A DNA stretch of 64,000 nt from Capitella teleta (GCA_000328365.1 KB299669.1:64527-128526); one strand, 5' to 3'; positions 9,501 through 24,500 are shown, counted from the first letter of the stretch. Numbers and translations: made by a program. Notes: a model not told the origin generated them from the sequence alone.

Positions 9501-12500
9501 TTCTCCACAACCAACACCAGAAAACTGAGAAAAGTGTTAAGAAAATGGAGAGAAAGGGGGAGAAAAGAGAGAACCACATTCTACACAATTGCACATTGAG
9601 AGAGACAAGAAGATGAAGAATGCCGCAAATGAAGATCAACGCCCATGTACGACAAGATTGAGACTGCGTCAGTGCATAATATAAAAAAACGAGCATACAT
9701 GTATATCACAAAAGTAAGGAACCGCTACTGGGCAAAAAATCAGGTAACAGAATAGCCCCACATGCTCTATAATGTAATACAATTCGAGCCATCTGTGACT
9801 ACCATGCACAAAGATATTGTCCGACTTATTCGGTGCTACGATTTTGTAGGCTCGGAAGAAAAAATAAGTGATTGATTTCGTCAAAGATAGATAAATCTAC
9901 AGATGCAAAGGACTATGGTGTACTAAGTCATCCAAAAACAGAACCTGTCACCATGACTACGAAAAACAAGGCTATGAATGTCCTGAGAGAGAAGAATAAG
10001 CAAAAACCTAATGAGAAGTCAGTGCATGAAAACTCATTCCAGGGAAGAAGAGAAAAAAAAAAATTTGCGGGACCAAAAATAAACAAAATGATAAAAAGGG
10101 TAAAATAAAAAATAAAAAATGGGGATGCAAATAAAAGAATGCAAACTAAATAATAAAATAGGAAAGCCATGCAGTGTGGTTACAAGATGGGTAACCATAC
10201 TGTACATACCACAAACAGTGACATTGTATGAGGGAGACGGTATGAGGCGAGCAGTCGTCACACCAAGCACTGTCCAGTTTACACTTGGAGCATAGCAGAG
10301 GAAACCGTTTTGATAGAGGAGTACATTTCCTTCGTCGATTGAACGAAGGCTGTTCAAACTCAACGACGTCAGGTTTGTTTGTTTAATCAAAAGAGAAGAC
10401 TTCCAGCTAGGAGGAAGAGACAAGATAGAGAAGACACATCAATATAGACATAAAATAGACAGAACACAAGGGAGGAAGAGAGACAGAGTTCCTATTATAT
10501 GGCTGAAAGGGAAAATGAGAAAGAAAAGGTTTTTGGTTCAGTTAGGAATTGTCGCAGCGCGTTGTGAACATGCAAAGCAAAACGATTCCACCAACAACAA
10601 AGGACAAAACAAGAGTAGGAGGGAGGTGGGGCTGAAGTTTTGCCCCGTTATCCTGTACAAACTACATACATTGTACACGTTCCTTTAGTATATTATGTAC
10701 ATGACATTCCTGTATATATAGCCTTATTGTACAGTTAATCCTGACTTTCTCACTGTACAGTTTGTGTGTTTTCTGCACTTCCTCCTACTACTGGCGACTC
10801 CAGGTGTCTTATTGGTTGCACATGCAGAGGTCGTCTTGACCTCCACTTACCACATTTGACAGAATTTGATTCGTTGAATGAGGAGCCAGCCAGCCCAATG
10901 GCCATCCAATTGAGGCCTGATATGTAACACAATTCCGAGTTATTGTAGAGCACCACACCTCCACACTTTATCAAGCCAAGTTGATGGAGGCCAAGGAACT
11001 CTATGTCCGTGTTTACAACAGCAAGGCTGCTTTTTCGTCTAGAGTAAGTCGACATATAGAATGATAAAAACATGCGAGAAAGATGTCACATTGAAAGTAT
11101 ATGAGGTCAGGCAGGGGTGCATGTTAACAGCGTGTGTATTGACATCCATCACACAACACAACAAACATTGAGCAACTCAATGCAAATGTGAGATAATAAA
11201 AAAAAATGGTTGTGTATATGTGTGGGAACAAGTGCATCACATCTTGATAAATGAAAATCATTTGTGATTGCATGAAAATAATCAAAACAACCAAAGAGCA
11301 ATGAAGAACGATGAAACACAGTTAGATGCATGAGGACACTCCCATGATGCAAGTAACATCAAGCGCCACATCAGGCCACATACCACACTCTGTGGGGGCC
11401 CGGTTCCAATTCACGTTGCGTCGCCGAACCCCCGGGCCAGTGACCAGGTCCCAGTTAATGCTCTCCGCATAGCAGAGTATAACGTTCTCTGCAATCACTA
11501 AGTTGCCATTGACGATGTTTCGTAAGCTGACCATGCCGAGGAACTCAAGTCTCGATCGTGAAATGCTTAAGGAGGACTCTGACGCACTGAAGGGTGGAGA
11601 AAGAGGAGAGGCATGGAGGTGAGCGACATGGAAGGAGGTAAGCATGAAGCAGTAAGCGGGTATAAGGAGCAGCAGAACAGCAACGTTTTGGGGTGAAGGT
11701 GCACAATGAAGATGAAAGAAGCTGCAAGGAAAAGTCATTAATCACATGCAGATGAAGAAACCTCATCCATGATTGGTTGATTGATTTGAGCAAGCGAAAC
11801 ATTAACGTCTCCTCACGCCACCTTCACCACAAAAAGGAAAAAAATAATTACGCAATTACTATTAGGTGTTAGCCAAAACAGAAGGCAAAACGGCCACCAC
11901 AGGTGATTTGCAATTTACAAGAAGCCCAATGGCCAAACGCGAGCCAAGGAGAGCACTTGGCGCGCGCTGTGCCAGGGACACACGCCACCACAGCATCAGG
12001 GGCACTGAATACGATCGCAGCGACGTACCACACAGCGATTGGTTTGCGTTCTGAGAAATGGTCGTTCTCTGCTTGCCGGAAGCGGTCAGGTGCAACCAGC
12101 TGAGGGTTTGGACGTAGCAGAGGTGGTTGTTTTTGTGAACAAAAATGTTGCCATTCGGCAGCTCCTTCAGCGACTCTAAACCGAGAAATTCTATTCCCGT
12201 GTCCAAAATATAGATGACCTGTTCACTGAAAGGAATAGCAGGCTGGGTGCTCACTCACGCTATGTGCAAAGTGTGTTAGAAGAAGAACAAGGCCTCTGAA
12301 CCTGTAAGGTGAACACGCGACCGAGAGCATGAGCTCCCATTTGCAGGCATGCACATCATTTAAATTACAACCAATCCACAATAATGTAATTTGTATCATA
12401 AAATTTATGAATATTTAATCAATAATTATCATGCTTTACTGGAAAGTGGATCAAGTCACTTACGTCGTGAGAATGCGGCCGCTGATAGTGTGCAAGTTCT

Positions 12501-15500
12501 TGAAGAAAGACAGCGATTTGAAATCCGGGTGACGTCCTTCAACCTGCAAGTAGCCAGTGATCTCCTGAACCGTCTCAAACACTGACAGCCGTTTCGGGTG
12601 CATGGCTGAGATGTTGTTATGCACATCCCTACGACAAAATCAGATGCAACACTGACTGCGCATGAGCACGTACGCTTACCCTGTGAAAGTGTTAGTGAGA
12701 ATCTTCAATCCTCCTTTAATGATGGTGCATCCATCAAAGCTGGCAATGTTGTTGGCATCCACAAAACTACCAGAGTCCATCTCACTGGTGCCATCACACG
12801 TCTTGGGGCATGGACCATCGCAGTCGACGCAGGTTCCCTCCTCACTGCCCTTCCCTTGCATTCGACCACTTCCACAGTCACGCACGCATCCTCCATCATC
12901 AGCCAAGAGATGATCTTTAAGCACAGAATAAACATCACACGCTCAACGCCTTCTGACACCCACCTGGACACTTCTCCACACACAGTGTGCCGTACGCATA
13001 TTTTGCATCTGGATTCTTGACCCTTGCAAATTTATCTTTGTCGTATATGAGTAGAGGTGGACACATTTCCACACACTCATCTCCATTGTTAAAGTTCTTA
13101 CATGCCTGCAACCAAGAGATATCATTTACAGATAGTGAGGGCATAATATGGTACGCACCCAGCATTGTGTTTTCAGGGGCCCAAGGCAGCCGCCAGCGCA
13201 CTCAGGATGACAGCAGTCTGCAGGCAGTGGACCAAAACAACCGCCATCGCACTGTCGACTGCACACAACTCTGGTCACTGTAAGAACACAAAATGATTCC
13301 CATGCAAGAAATAAATAAAGAGGAAAGCTTTACTTTTCTGGCATTTCTCTGGTCCTGGACCCCAGCAGTGCTTGTCAGGCTCTTGACCTGGCAAGGTCAC
13401 TGTGCAGTTGTCATGACAAACTTCACCTAAAGATAAATTAGCAATCAAACATACGCTAAACTGCTGTAAACCAGAACTTGTTCTCAAGCACCACTTTTTG
13501 CATTATTTGACATTTACAAACCAATCGCGAAAATAGCATGTGTGAAAAAGACCTAAGTCTTTGTTTTGAGAAAGTATTACATATAACGCCACTAAAAATA
13601 AATGTTTTACATTATAAACCTCAACATGCACAGATAAGTAGACATAGTTATGGTAATTTACCATTATATTTCCCTAATTGCTCAATTCCTCAACCAAACG
13701 ATGGGAAAATGTGAAACTTAGAATTGAGAAAATATCAACACATAGATATAGACACATGCATTTAATATATAAATATTTCAAGTTTCACATGTATTCTCCC
13801 CTCATTTGAATCCAGGATTGGGTTGAGGAACTGTTCAATTACATACTTCTGTATCTGAATAAGGAGCAGAAATTGATGATGCTATCATATTTGATATGAT
13901 ATTACATATACACATATAATATATATGATGATACAAAGAAATCTAAATATATCGGCATCAATTTCTGCACCATATTGAGATACAGAAGTAAGTAATTAAA
14001 CAATACCTCAACATTTAACCCCGGACACAAATCGTGTGACATCCTCGAGAATCAAAGCATCAAGGCATCTATTATTAATGAGTATAACGACCCCTGGATG
14101 CGATATGCATATCCTGATCAGATCAGCACTTAGCGTCTTCATATCTATCTGCTCCTCAATGGTTTCCACTGAAGAGGACTACAGCAAACCAGGACGTACT
14201 TGTACACAACTCAAAATAAGACTAATAAGCCAGCAGCTACACCACACGAGATCTAAGTCACCGATTGAATGAATCCATTATCATAGTAGAGTATACAGTG
14301 AATCCATAGCCTTCCAGAGAAAGGGATTTCTTGGAACAGAACCATCCATCTACATCTGCTACAGCCTGCAAGTGCATACAACTGTCTCTAATTACGCGAT
14401 GGCTCTGTTCTTCAGCAGACATCCTTGCTCCTTTCTGCCAGAGCAGATGCAGTCAGGAGGGGGAAGAGGGCATCAGGTAGCTCTGTTGGCCACCAGCAAC
14501 GTTAATCAGCCCCTGCAGACGTCTGGGCCAAGGTCTCTCAATTATTGGCTCACATCTTACACTTCTGCTCAGCACATCAAGCTGCCTTGGAGCCTCCTTT
14601 AAATATTTCTGATTAGTAAATCCTCGTTAGCCTGGTCTTTCCACAATCCAGCCTTGATTATGATATAAATAATGATGCTTCAATATAACCAAAGCAAACG
14701 TGAGAACTGAGGAGGTAATAAGAATGAGGCGTACGTCACTGTATATCATCTGCTAATAAATGTTCTTCCTCCTCCTATCATGAATCATCCCCCTCCCCCC
14801 TCCCATTAGCCAGAAGTCTCAACATGAGAGGACAAGACCAGGATTCCTCTGAAATCATTGCACAAGAAACAAGAGCACAAAAGGAAATGCGATATTCACG
14901 ACAAAAAATTAGATCCTTAAAACAAGTCATTGACTCACATGATGATAGATGCATAAATTAAGCAATATAAAAAAAAACCTCAATTTCTGAAAAAGTATGG
15001 GAGGTCTGGGATAACCGGACCTCCAGAAAAACAGATTATTTTCATTTGAGAAATAGCATCTCAAACGGGGAAGGAAAAAAAAAAGGAAAAAAGAAGGTTA
15101 AGTAATGAAGGAACAATTGATGGCGAGACTGGCGCTCATTACTTAGAGCTCCAAGGAGAAATTGAAACTCACAATCGGCTCTTCCATGAGGAGAGTCTAT
15201 CGAGTGGGTGACCTGAGCACCTTCCCCTGTGAGGATGTCATCCCAGTTGATGGTGTTCTCCCAGCAAAGGAGGTTATTATTAAAGAATAACACACTGCCA
15301 GCCATGATTTCTGTGGAAATAATTCACATGAGCTGAAGGATATGAGATTAAATACGCTTACCGTATAGAGAAGTCAGGGAGAGCTCCCGTAACCCATGCA
15401 CTGGCATGCTCACAGCGCCATTGCCAATAGTGGAATTGTCAGGTTTCTCAAAGTTGAGGGCCACGAAGAGGGAGAAGTACTGGTCTTTATGCGGGAACAG

Positions 15501-18500
15501 CGATCTGCCTCGGATGATACGCAGACTGGTCAGGGGAATGAGACTCATGTAGTTGGAGACCAGCAGTACGTATCCCGTCACTTCTTGAATGTCCTTCAAG
15601 AAGGACAGATCAAAGTCTCCCTCGAGGAAGATGATTTCGAGATTTCCAGCTACATATGTGCAGTTCGTGTAACGATCCTTGTAGTCGTTGTAGCGGTGAT
15701 GAGCCTTTCCACGGTGAGTTAACCCGTCGCTTGTACCGTGGCACACTGGAATCATAACGCACTTTTAATAACAAACAACATTAAAATCATAACGCACTTA
15801 GGTGATCAAACGAACCATGCGAGCGTATCTATCCATATATCTATTAACATGCATGAGCGCACCTTACCCCAAAAGTCATTTCACTTTGCGTATTCACTAC
15901 ATGAATATAATCAGTCATTCCTGCCAGGTAACACACTCCTCAAATTTCACACAACTATTTTTCCTCTCGAATGAATCACACACCAGGAGGAAATGAAATG
16001 ATTAAGTTCATTTATAAATTACAATTAAGAGGGGTGGGGGTGGTTGGAGGCATGTGAGAAAGAGCAATGGCCACTTCCTGAGGTTACCACCCAAAGGTAT
16101 AAAGCAAGACCTCTCTCTCTCTCTTTCTAGCTGTGCACCCTCCCTCTCTCTCCAGCTGAACCAACCGCGGATGATGCTGGCCATAACAAAGATATTACGC
16201 TCTCTTAATGAAGCAACAAAATATGATGAAAGGCGACTGAGAAAGGTCCCGACCGTTAGCACTCGGCATTGACGACAGCTTGCAAGTCTTAGTGGCGCGG
16301 TGCGGGTTGGCATGAAAGTCAATCTCAACATTTCAGCAGATGCAATTTGCTGGCGACTGAGGAGGAGGGGGCGGCTAGCCACCGTCCTAGCAACACGACG
16401 ACGTCCCTTCGCGGAAATAAAACGAAGATGGCAGCCACATGAAGATGGATTTCTACGAGATGAGCATCCACAGGCGGCGAATATAATACTAGTACACAAG
16501 GCTGAACGCACCACCCAAAAAAAAAAGGTGGTAGAGAGAATTAAACATCACCCCGGCCGCTTAAGAGCCGCTTCTCGGAAATAACTTCGTTGGGCCGAGG
16601 CCTATTGATCGATCGTATAAACGAGCCAAGTCAACAAGTACAAGTACAGTCCAGGTTTGGGGTTTCTTGTGACTTTTTTTGTTTAATTCTGTTTTCGAGG
16701 GAGGAGGGGGTGGTGGGAGGGTAACGCCGCCCTACAAATCCCATTAGTTCCGAGGGCAAAAATCGCACACAAGGTCGACGCCAGCGAGGAGGGTTCGATG
16801 TCGCCAAAGTGAAACGTGAATTCAATTGCGGCAACAAGCAATGTTGACATGGACAACAGCTGATGTCCCCCGTGACGGGACCTACACATAGCCTCCTTCG
16901 CCAGTGTTTGTTTGACATTTGCCTCCATGGGCTGGTCGTGAGGCGACCTCATACGCTGCCAGCAATGTGCGCGGATTTCCCCCTTCCCACAATCCCCCGG
17001 GTGGGCCACCATGCCTCCTCCTAGAAATGGCGACACGAGAGCGCAGGTGTCGTCTGATGAGCGTTCTACGGGCGTTTTATGAAGACCCGGAGGCCCACAA
17101 CTCATTAGGAACGGTAATACTGGCCTGTCACCGCCAAACAAAATGGATTTACGATGGTACAGACTCTTGTAAATTAATTTATTTCTCGTAACTCCCCAAG
17201 CGTTATCTCGCAACGAGTCAAGGTCGCTGCAGAATCAGATGCGGTAACTTCCCTCCAAAAGCGAGGGATCAACTTCGATCCAGGATGACCAAAGGTCACC
17301 CAGTTTCCGGTCGCAAGTCATGGGTGACATGCATAACTAAAAGGGGTTCAACAGCAGGGTCACTCAACGACGCCCACGCTCGGCTATTTCAGCCGCAGAT
17401 GCGAACGGAAACCGAATAGAAGGCATAATTACCCCTGCGGAGAAAGTTATATGAGCCTTTGGTAGTCATAATTGCCCCATTGAAAGAAGCAACAGGTCCT
17501 CGCTTCAACGCCATTAGCCTCCCGGAGGTCAATGTATACGTATACTCAACGGATATTATTTGAACGGACGCCTTTCGTCTGCATAACAACGTCTTGCATG
17601 AGAAACAGACTCCGGGCGAACGAACAGAAGCAACAGCAATGAATTCTATATCCATGAATTATTTCAATCTGCTTTTTCACAGAATTCGCGCCCTTTTCCT
17701 CCGGCAGACGATGTTGCGCATGGAAAGCGGGAAGCGATATTGAAACCCGATCCGCCAACACACTCAGAGGCAATATGCAACTCATAGGCTGGAAACACGT
17801 GTGAAATTTGCCGGAGCAAAAAAATAATAACGAAAGAATGGAATATTTGTTCTGAGAGTCAGTGCTGCAGAAGCAGCGAAGGAAGAAAGGGGGTTGGTTG
17901 AGCAAAACAGCACGATCTCCACCAGAAAAAAAGAAAAAAAAAAAAAAGAAAAAAAGAAAAAAAAAAGCAACAACCAAGAAGCCATTATGCTCGATGAAGC
18001 AATTATTAGAGCAGAAAGTGGCTGCACTATATTACATAATGCCGTAACTGCATCCATCTTGTTGTTTTCGTAATCGTTCAGGTAACAACGGCGCCGTAAT
18101 TTGATCAGGCATCGGGTCAGAGATATAGCATCATCACCTGTGATTAGCGATTCAAAGATGCGTCACGAGTACCAGGAAACTCATCCTTTGCTGATAACTC
18201 GATAATTATAAACAAATTGAACGTTGAACACGAGCTAAACTCCTCCTTAACTCTTGAGTTATATTTAAAGGCACAGAGTAGGTCAGTCGTTGGCCTAGAG
18301 TCGCTAGATATGACGCAGCTGCGGAGCCGTAAACCCACGACAGCACTTCCAAATTCAACGATTATACAAGAGCAATAGGCATACAAACTATGAACAGTAT
18401 TGAGCACACATAGAAACTGGTTGAACGTCGAGCCAAGCCAGGTGGCTTCGACATCGTCTGCTAATTTCATTCCCGTTCGACATCGATGCATACATTTTGA

Positions 18501-21500
18501 TGCACAGATTGGTTCGCTGCGGGTCGAATGTCGTATATCGAGCGCGATCCATCAACGCAGTGACACGGATATGCGAAATGCACGGCTCCGGCTGACATGC
18601 AGGGTAAGACGGAGTCAGGTGAAAAAGATGCAGGACACGCAGAGAGCTGGCACGTGAGGAACTCCGCTTTATCCACGACCCAATTCACATCCTCCATTGC
18701 CAATAAGTGCATTCAGTCGATGCTTGTATCGAGAGGCAATTAACCGTTAATCGTGCATGCGACATTCACGACACACAACATGCACACAATATCTGTGTGT
18801 TTATGAAATACACACAGGCATGTCATTGCATGCGTACAGCGCAGCATAATGAATAGCAGCGCTAATGAAGAGATATTTATACCTATATATAATGCGTCAT
18901 TGTTCCGGCATAAATCAAGTGGACAATATACCACACGGAGTGCCTGGTCGCCGATTAGGAGCACTTAATCTCGGACGCATTTGACTGCAGAGATGCGTTC
19001 GTTCATGACGATGATCACGCCGACAGTTTTACGGACGGATCAGATGGCAAGGGCCGACAAACGACGCCTGTCAGCGCCGGAGACGGGGCCGACGGACGAG
19101 AAAGGAAATGCGGTCGGGGGAGGTGGAGGAGGGAAAGAGGGAAAGAGGAAGCAGAGTTGGAGAATTAGGCTCCGTCAATGCTCGTGATGCTCCACATGCA
19201 GCTAACTCAATATCGGCCCACGTATAGGCAGCGACCGAGCACATTGGGCCGAAGAGACCCCAGCGGTCGTGAAAGGGGTACGGACGACCCCGGCACACAC
19301 GGCTAACACAAGGGGCTAGCACAAGAGGCTGGTACACGGGCTGCAAGAAAGAGGTCATCGTGCTTTCCACCGGAGCGGAGGCGTGAAAGAGAGGGTGGGA
19401 GGGGGGGTGCTGCTCTGCTGGGTCGAGGCGTATGGGGTCGTAAAGACAACCAGCAGATCACAAGCGGTATAGCCATGTATGGTTGCCATGGTCACACAGA
19501 GATCCCCAGAAACCAGCACTTTCATTTGCTGGTCATGGCAATAAGGTCATCGTTAATATGAGAAATCCACAATCTGGATTGGCATCCTCCACAATAGACT
19601 GAATGAAACGAAGGATGGCACTGCTCAGCGGAACAGCGATATTGCAGTTGTTCCCTGCAATGTTCCGCGTAAATCGATGGGAAAATAAACGCACACGAAA
19701 AAGCGCCAACGATCTACAACAGATGATTACTGTGGCATCAAAATGCGGCTCGTTGTTTTACGATACGATGGAACTTCCTCGTAACGGATTGACAGTACGC
19801 GGACGATTGACATACACACCTGTGCATTTCAATCAATCTGAGCGCAGGGCCGACACCCATGGCGCACGTATACCAGGAGGAGAGGGATTCAATCAGATCA
19901 ATTCAGGCGAACACTGCTGCTTAAGTGCGCTACCATTGAGGCAGCATTGTGAACAACATCATGGTGATTATAATCATTGCGCATCGCCCGAGGCACGATC
20001 AGCTCCAGGCCATGGAGCAGCGTTCATGTACTTAATACTAGCATCCACATGACACAAAACTGAAACACCCAACACCTCACAAACCTTACAAAATGACGAA
20101 TTATTTCTTATACGCCGTTTGCATGCAAAGTAAACCGGGAAAAGCACGGATACTGCAAATTGTCCCGCGGGCAAAATGAAACCAAATGAACGAAGGAAAG
20201 CAATAAGCATTTCGCACACAGATTCTGATTCTAATAATCTATTGTGGAATAGTTCGGTTGGTGTTTTGTTTTTGTAAAAAAAAAAGTTGTCTTTATTTAG
20301 GGTTGTCTTCGTTATCTCGCAGAGCATGGGCAGCGGTCTCCCTGGACGTTTCCTCGGTCGCCCCTTCCAAGGACAGAGGGCGTTACCCAATACTGTGGCA
20401 CTTACTGCTGGCAAAGAGTTTTCTTAGCTCCAAACTGGATTGGTTTAAGATTAGAAGGGAATGCGAGAAGCCTCTCGTGACAGAACGCGGCTCAGAAGAG
20501 CAGTTAAAACACTCTTCATGAAAATTCGATCGAATACATGCACCTCATAGAAGCCATTCAGTGAGCTTATATATATGATAGATATAATTATATGATACAG
20601 CAGACAACACGTTGGCTGAGCATCATGCATGCACAACATGCATGTACGCAATTGTACAATTGTACAGAAAGCATACACGAACCGTAACCGGCAGCAAATA
20701 GAGTCAAGTAAACAGCTGCATGGGTGTATTGCCACAACACTCGTGCATCCTCACCGCCCCTAATTTGCCCTGTCTATATAGATGCACATTAGAATGGGAT
20801 TCCGTACAACGAGCGCAGTTTTGGCCCTCTGCCCTCGAGACGAGGACGCGGCAAATCGCAACTTCATTTCCGTAGTCGGCATTCTGAATGGGGCAATCAT
20901 TGGCGCTAGTGGAGCGTGTATTCTCCAGCAGGTTCGGGTTTTTTTTTTTCGTTATACCGATGCAGAGCGGCGAATGCTGAAGAGGCGAGTCTTTGGGTTG
21001 AGGCAGGACGCCCTTTCACACGAGAGGGCTAGCAAACTCATCCAGAACACTCGACGTCTTCGGGCACCGGAATAAATCTTCACTGGGACGCTTTGTCAGC
21101 CAGAGGCCCTGATCAATATACGCTGGCACCGGCTGCCGTGTGTGGCAGGCGATGGCACTATTTGCGAGCTCGATTTAGCGGCGACGGACGGGGTCATCGG
21201 TCAAAATCGGTGGCAATTAGAGCTGCAACGAGAAGCCGATAGGAATACGAATAACGTCCAATCGCACAGAAAAGAGGCAAGCGGCCGCTGTTCGCACCAT
21301 AGACGCCGATCGCAAATCAAATTCTGCTGAGACGCTATATTGGGGGATAAATCTACGCCAAATTGCCGCGCACGTAGGAACACCCAAACCGTTGACGTCA
21401 TCAGGGTACACACACAAAATATAACTATTATGGGATGCAAATGAGTGGCGTAAAAAAAAAGGACAAACAAGGTCATATAATATGACAGACTTTAGTACGA

Positions 21501-24500
21501 CAGTCATATCATGAATTCAAAGCCACATTGGAGCTATAAAGACCGTCGCTTTTCCCTGGATCACTTCTGCGATGCAAACACAGCTGCCCGACTCGACCTG
21601 GTTCCATGGGAAGTACATTCTCAAGTTGCCGCCATATTTGCGTCAGTTGCCGCCATGACAAACGAGCCTTGATTGGCTTCCGCGTCGCCACTGTCTATAG
21701 ACAAACCCTAAATCCGAACCCATTGGGACTTTTTTCCGTCTCTCTCCCTGTGGCACCATTGGTCTATGCACTCTTGACAGGCGTGCAGAAAAAGCCAGCA
21801 AAGTCTTCATTTTTGTCGCTATTTTGTGAAGACTTCGCATGAACGCGTCGCGATTTTTCAAGAGGACATAGACAGAATCAGACGGAGTAGAGAATCGATG
21901 CTGTTGCAAACGGGCGTCTCGCGTGCATCGAGGACAGATCCGAGGGTAGCTATGTGACAACCTATACCGGCTGCAGACAACGACGCGATCTGCATGCGAA
22001 ATGAACGAACCACAATAGAAACAGTTGTCTGTATGTGCGTCCATTGCTAGAAATAGAGATAGCACCAGTGGAAATGAAACCTCTCCAGAGTACCGCGGGA
22101 TATGGGATCGGGTCATGTATATACTATATCGTATCAACGAATAATGGCCCCTGTGAGAATAATGAGGAAAGGTTTCATCTTCAATGCAGCAATGAGCAAG
22201 ATAATCAGATCTCCTTGGCTATACATCACCACAGATGCATTGCATATTATAAAAAAGAATTGCGTAAAGTACCCAGGGGAAAACATTCGATATATAGAGG
22301 CAGAGCCACTACGTGCTCATAAGGCAGAATCCAATATCATACCATACACTGATCCGTATTGGGAGAAAACACAAAACTCAGCTCGTATTCTAATATCTTG
22401 CAGGGGATTTAGCGCAATGATGCGTGACGGTACATGGAAGGCTTCGAGCCATCGACGGAAAATCCCAACGAGCGACCGTAGTCTGGAGAATGCACGCGCT
22501 CGTCTCGAGTTTGAGAATCCGAGCAGCGTAGAGAAAACGGAAGAGCAGAATGTCAATTGCCAAGAAGAGATGTAATGCAGTCAAGTCCAAGGGGACAGGC
22601 AGAGGTAATCCGGCACTGCAGATTACTGCCTCGCAATTACACGCAATGAAATCTCACAGCTGCCCAATTTTGCACGACTCGAATCAGCAACAGACTCAAA
22701 TTGCATTAGAGTTTAGACGGTGGCACCGTGGCAGCTCAGGGATACAAGCTACATGTGTACGAGTACACCTGTGTAAGCAAGAAGCGATCGGAAATAATAA
22801 TTCTACGAGGGAGGGGGTCGGTGCAACGACTGCAATTATGTACTATATATAGCCTACAGAGGAACATTGTATACCTGCACAAAAGCATTGTTGTCATTAT
22901 GTTTATAGAAGGAAAACAAGAGTTTACAAGCACAAGGCACACCCAGCACTATAGGGCCAAACAGAAAGAGAAAAATCTCTGTACATATATTAACCAACAA
23001 AACGACATCGACTGCGATATGAAATATTCACGGCCAACCCCATTGGGCCGCACGCGGGAAGAGAGGGGAATGGGAACGGCTCCATCCCACGACACAAGCG
23101 GGGGAGGGGGCGACCGGATCGATGCGGCAAAATTAATCGCTGTTTGTCCGCGAAATGAACGCTGCACGGATGACCACGGGTCAGTTATCAGTTGGAAAGC
23201 ACTTTGCATCAGATACGTGTATGCGAGGGAATTCACCTGTTGAACACGATCTGCTTGATTTTATTACACGTGCTAAATGTATTTACGAGGAAACCTAATA
23301 GGTTAGACGCACGTAAAAGTTAATGTTGGCTGTGATACGTATTAATGTCATTGCAAACTAGTAATGCTTGGATGTAGTGCTTGCGGTGCGTGTGGCACAG
23401 GTGTGTTATTTGGGGAGTGAGGACACAGAGAGGCCAGTTGGTGTCCGAAACACTTAATTGATTGAGTTATTGGCGAGTTCGTCCTGCGCGAACTCGACAT
23501 GCCTTGTGCGGGATGTGAATGCCTCAGCGGTGAGAATGCTGAAAGTTGAGATTCGGATAATAGCATTGTCTTGTTCGAAGCTTCAAACACTCGCAAACAA
23601 CGCCTTCGCTGACTGACTGATGTTGATGGCTTTCGCTTTATCGCAGCTGACGCAGCTGCGGCAGGATGTGCTGAAACGCAGATACGAACAGGTTGATGAC
23701 GCAACCGACTCTGCAGCGCCCGCTCCACCTGCAAGAATTTCGCCGAAGCGCTCCCACCAATCGTGCAACTGGCATACATTGCGTAACGGACACGAAAACA
23801 CACGCGCTGAGAACAACAAGAAAGTAATTTCAATGGTGCCGCTGCGAACGAAGGCAATATGTCTACCATGCACGCTAGCTTTATTATAAACCTCACGCTG
23901 CGACGAAATTCCATATTTCAACAACATGTTTATTGCATACGGGCAATCTACTCGGATTGGGGGCAAAGGTCGTCGACATGGGGATGGGGACGAAGAGGGT
24001 AGACGTACGACGGTACGAGGCGGTGGTGCGCATGCGTGGAAGACGGCGGTGAGTGACTTCTTATTCAGATTAAACCTCGGTCCAAGGTGCGACATTCGAT
24101 CCATCGGCCTCCAGCACATTCTCGATTAGAAAGCGTTTGTTCTTGATATCACATGAGGCGATGATTAAATGAGTGACACGTATGGACTTGTGGGTATAAT
24201 TTGATTGCATAAATAAAACGAATAGGCTCACTTCACGGAGGTCAAGATGGCCTTATGCAATTAATATATAGCAAGCACACATTTAATGATACGTACGTTT
24301 AATTGAGCGTAATGTAATAGTTACTCTCCGGACGCAAAAAAGATGATAGTTGACCAACATGCATTGGACAATTGCGGGTTGCGTAATTGCCCTCAATGAC
24401 CGATTATCAGCCGTGCCTGAGGACTCCGCTATGACATAATTAGCAACATTTTCCAGAGGCACAGAGCGAGAATTACAGCTGACCAATATATGAATGTGTG

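Noticed and set aside
16008-16514. 168-codon minus-strand frame as a possible EGFR first exon
   Set aside because: Composition is basic and serine/arginine-rich with no signal peptide that joins exon 2 in phase; the exon at 35571-35649 fits much better.
19603-20052. 149-codon plus-strand frame in EGFR intron 1
   Set aside because: No recognised domain, no splice context and mixed composition; a chance frame.
23348-24119. Two long overlapping minus-strand frames
   Set aside because: Low-complexity Ser/Arg/Pro content in different frames of the same DNA and no similarity to a known protein.
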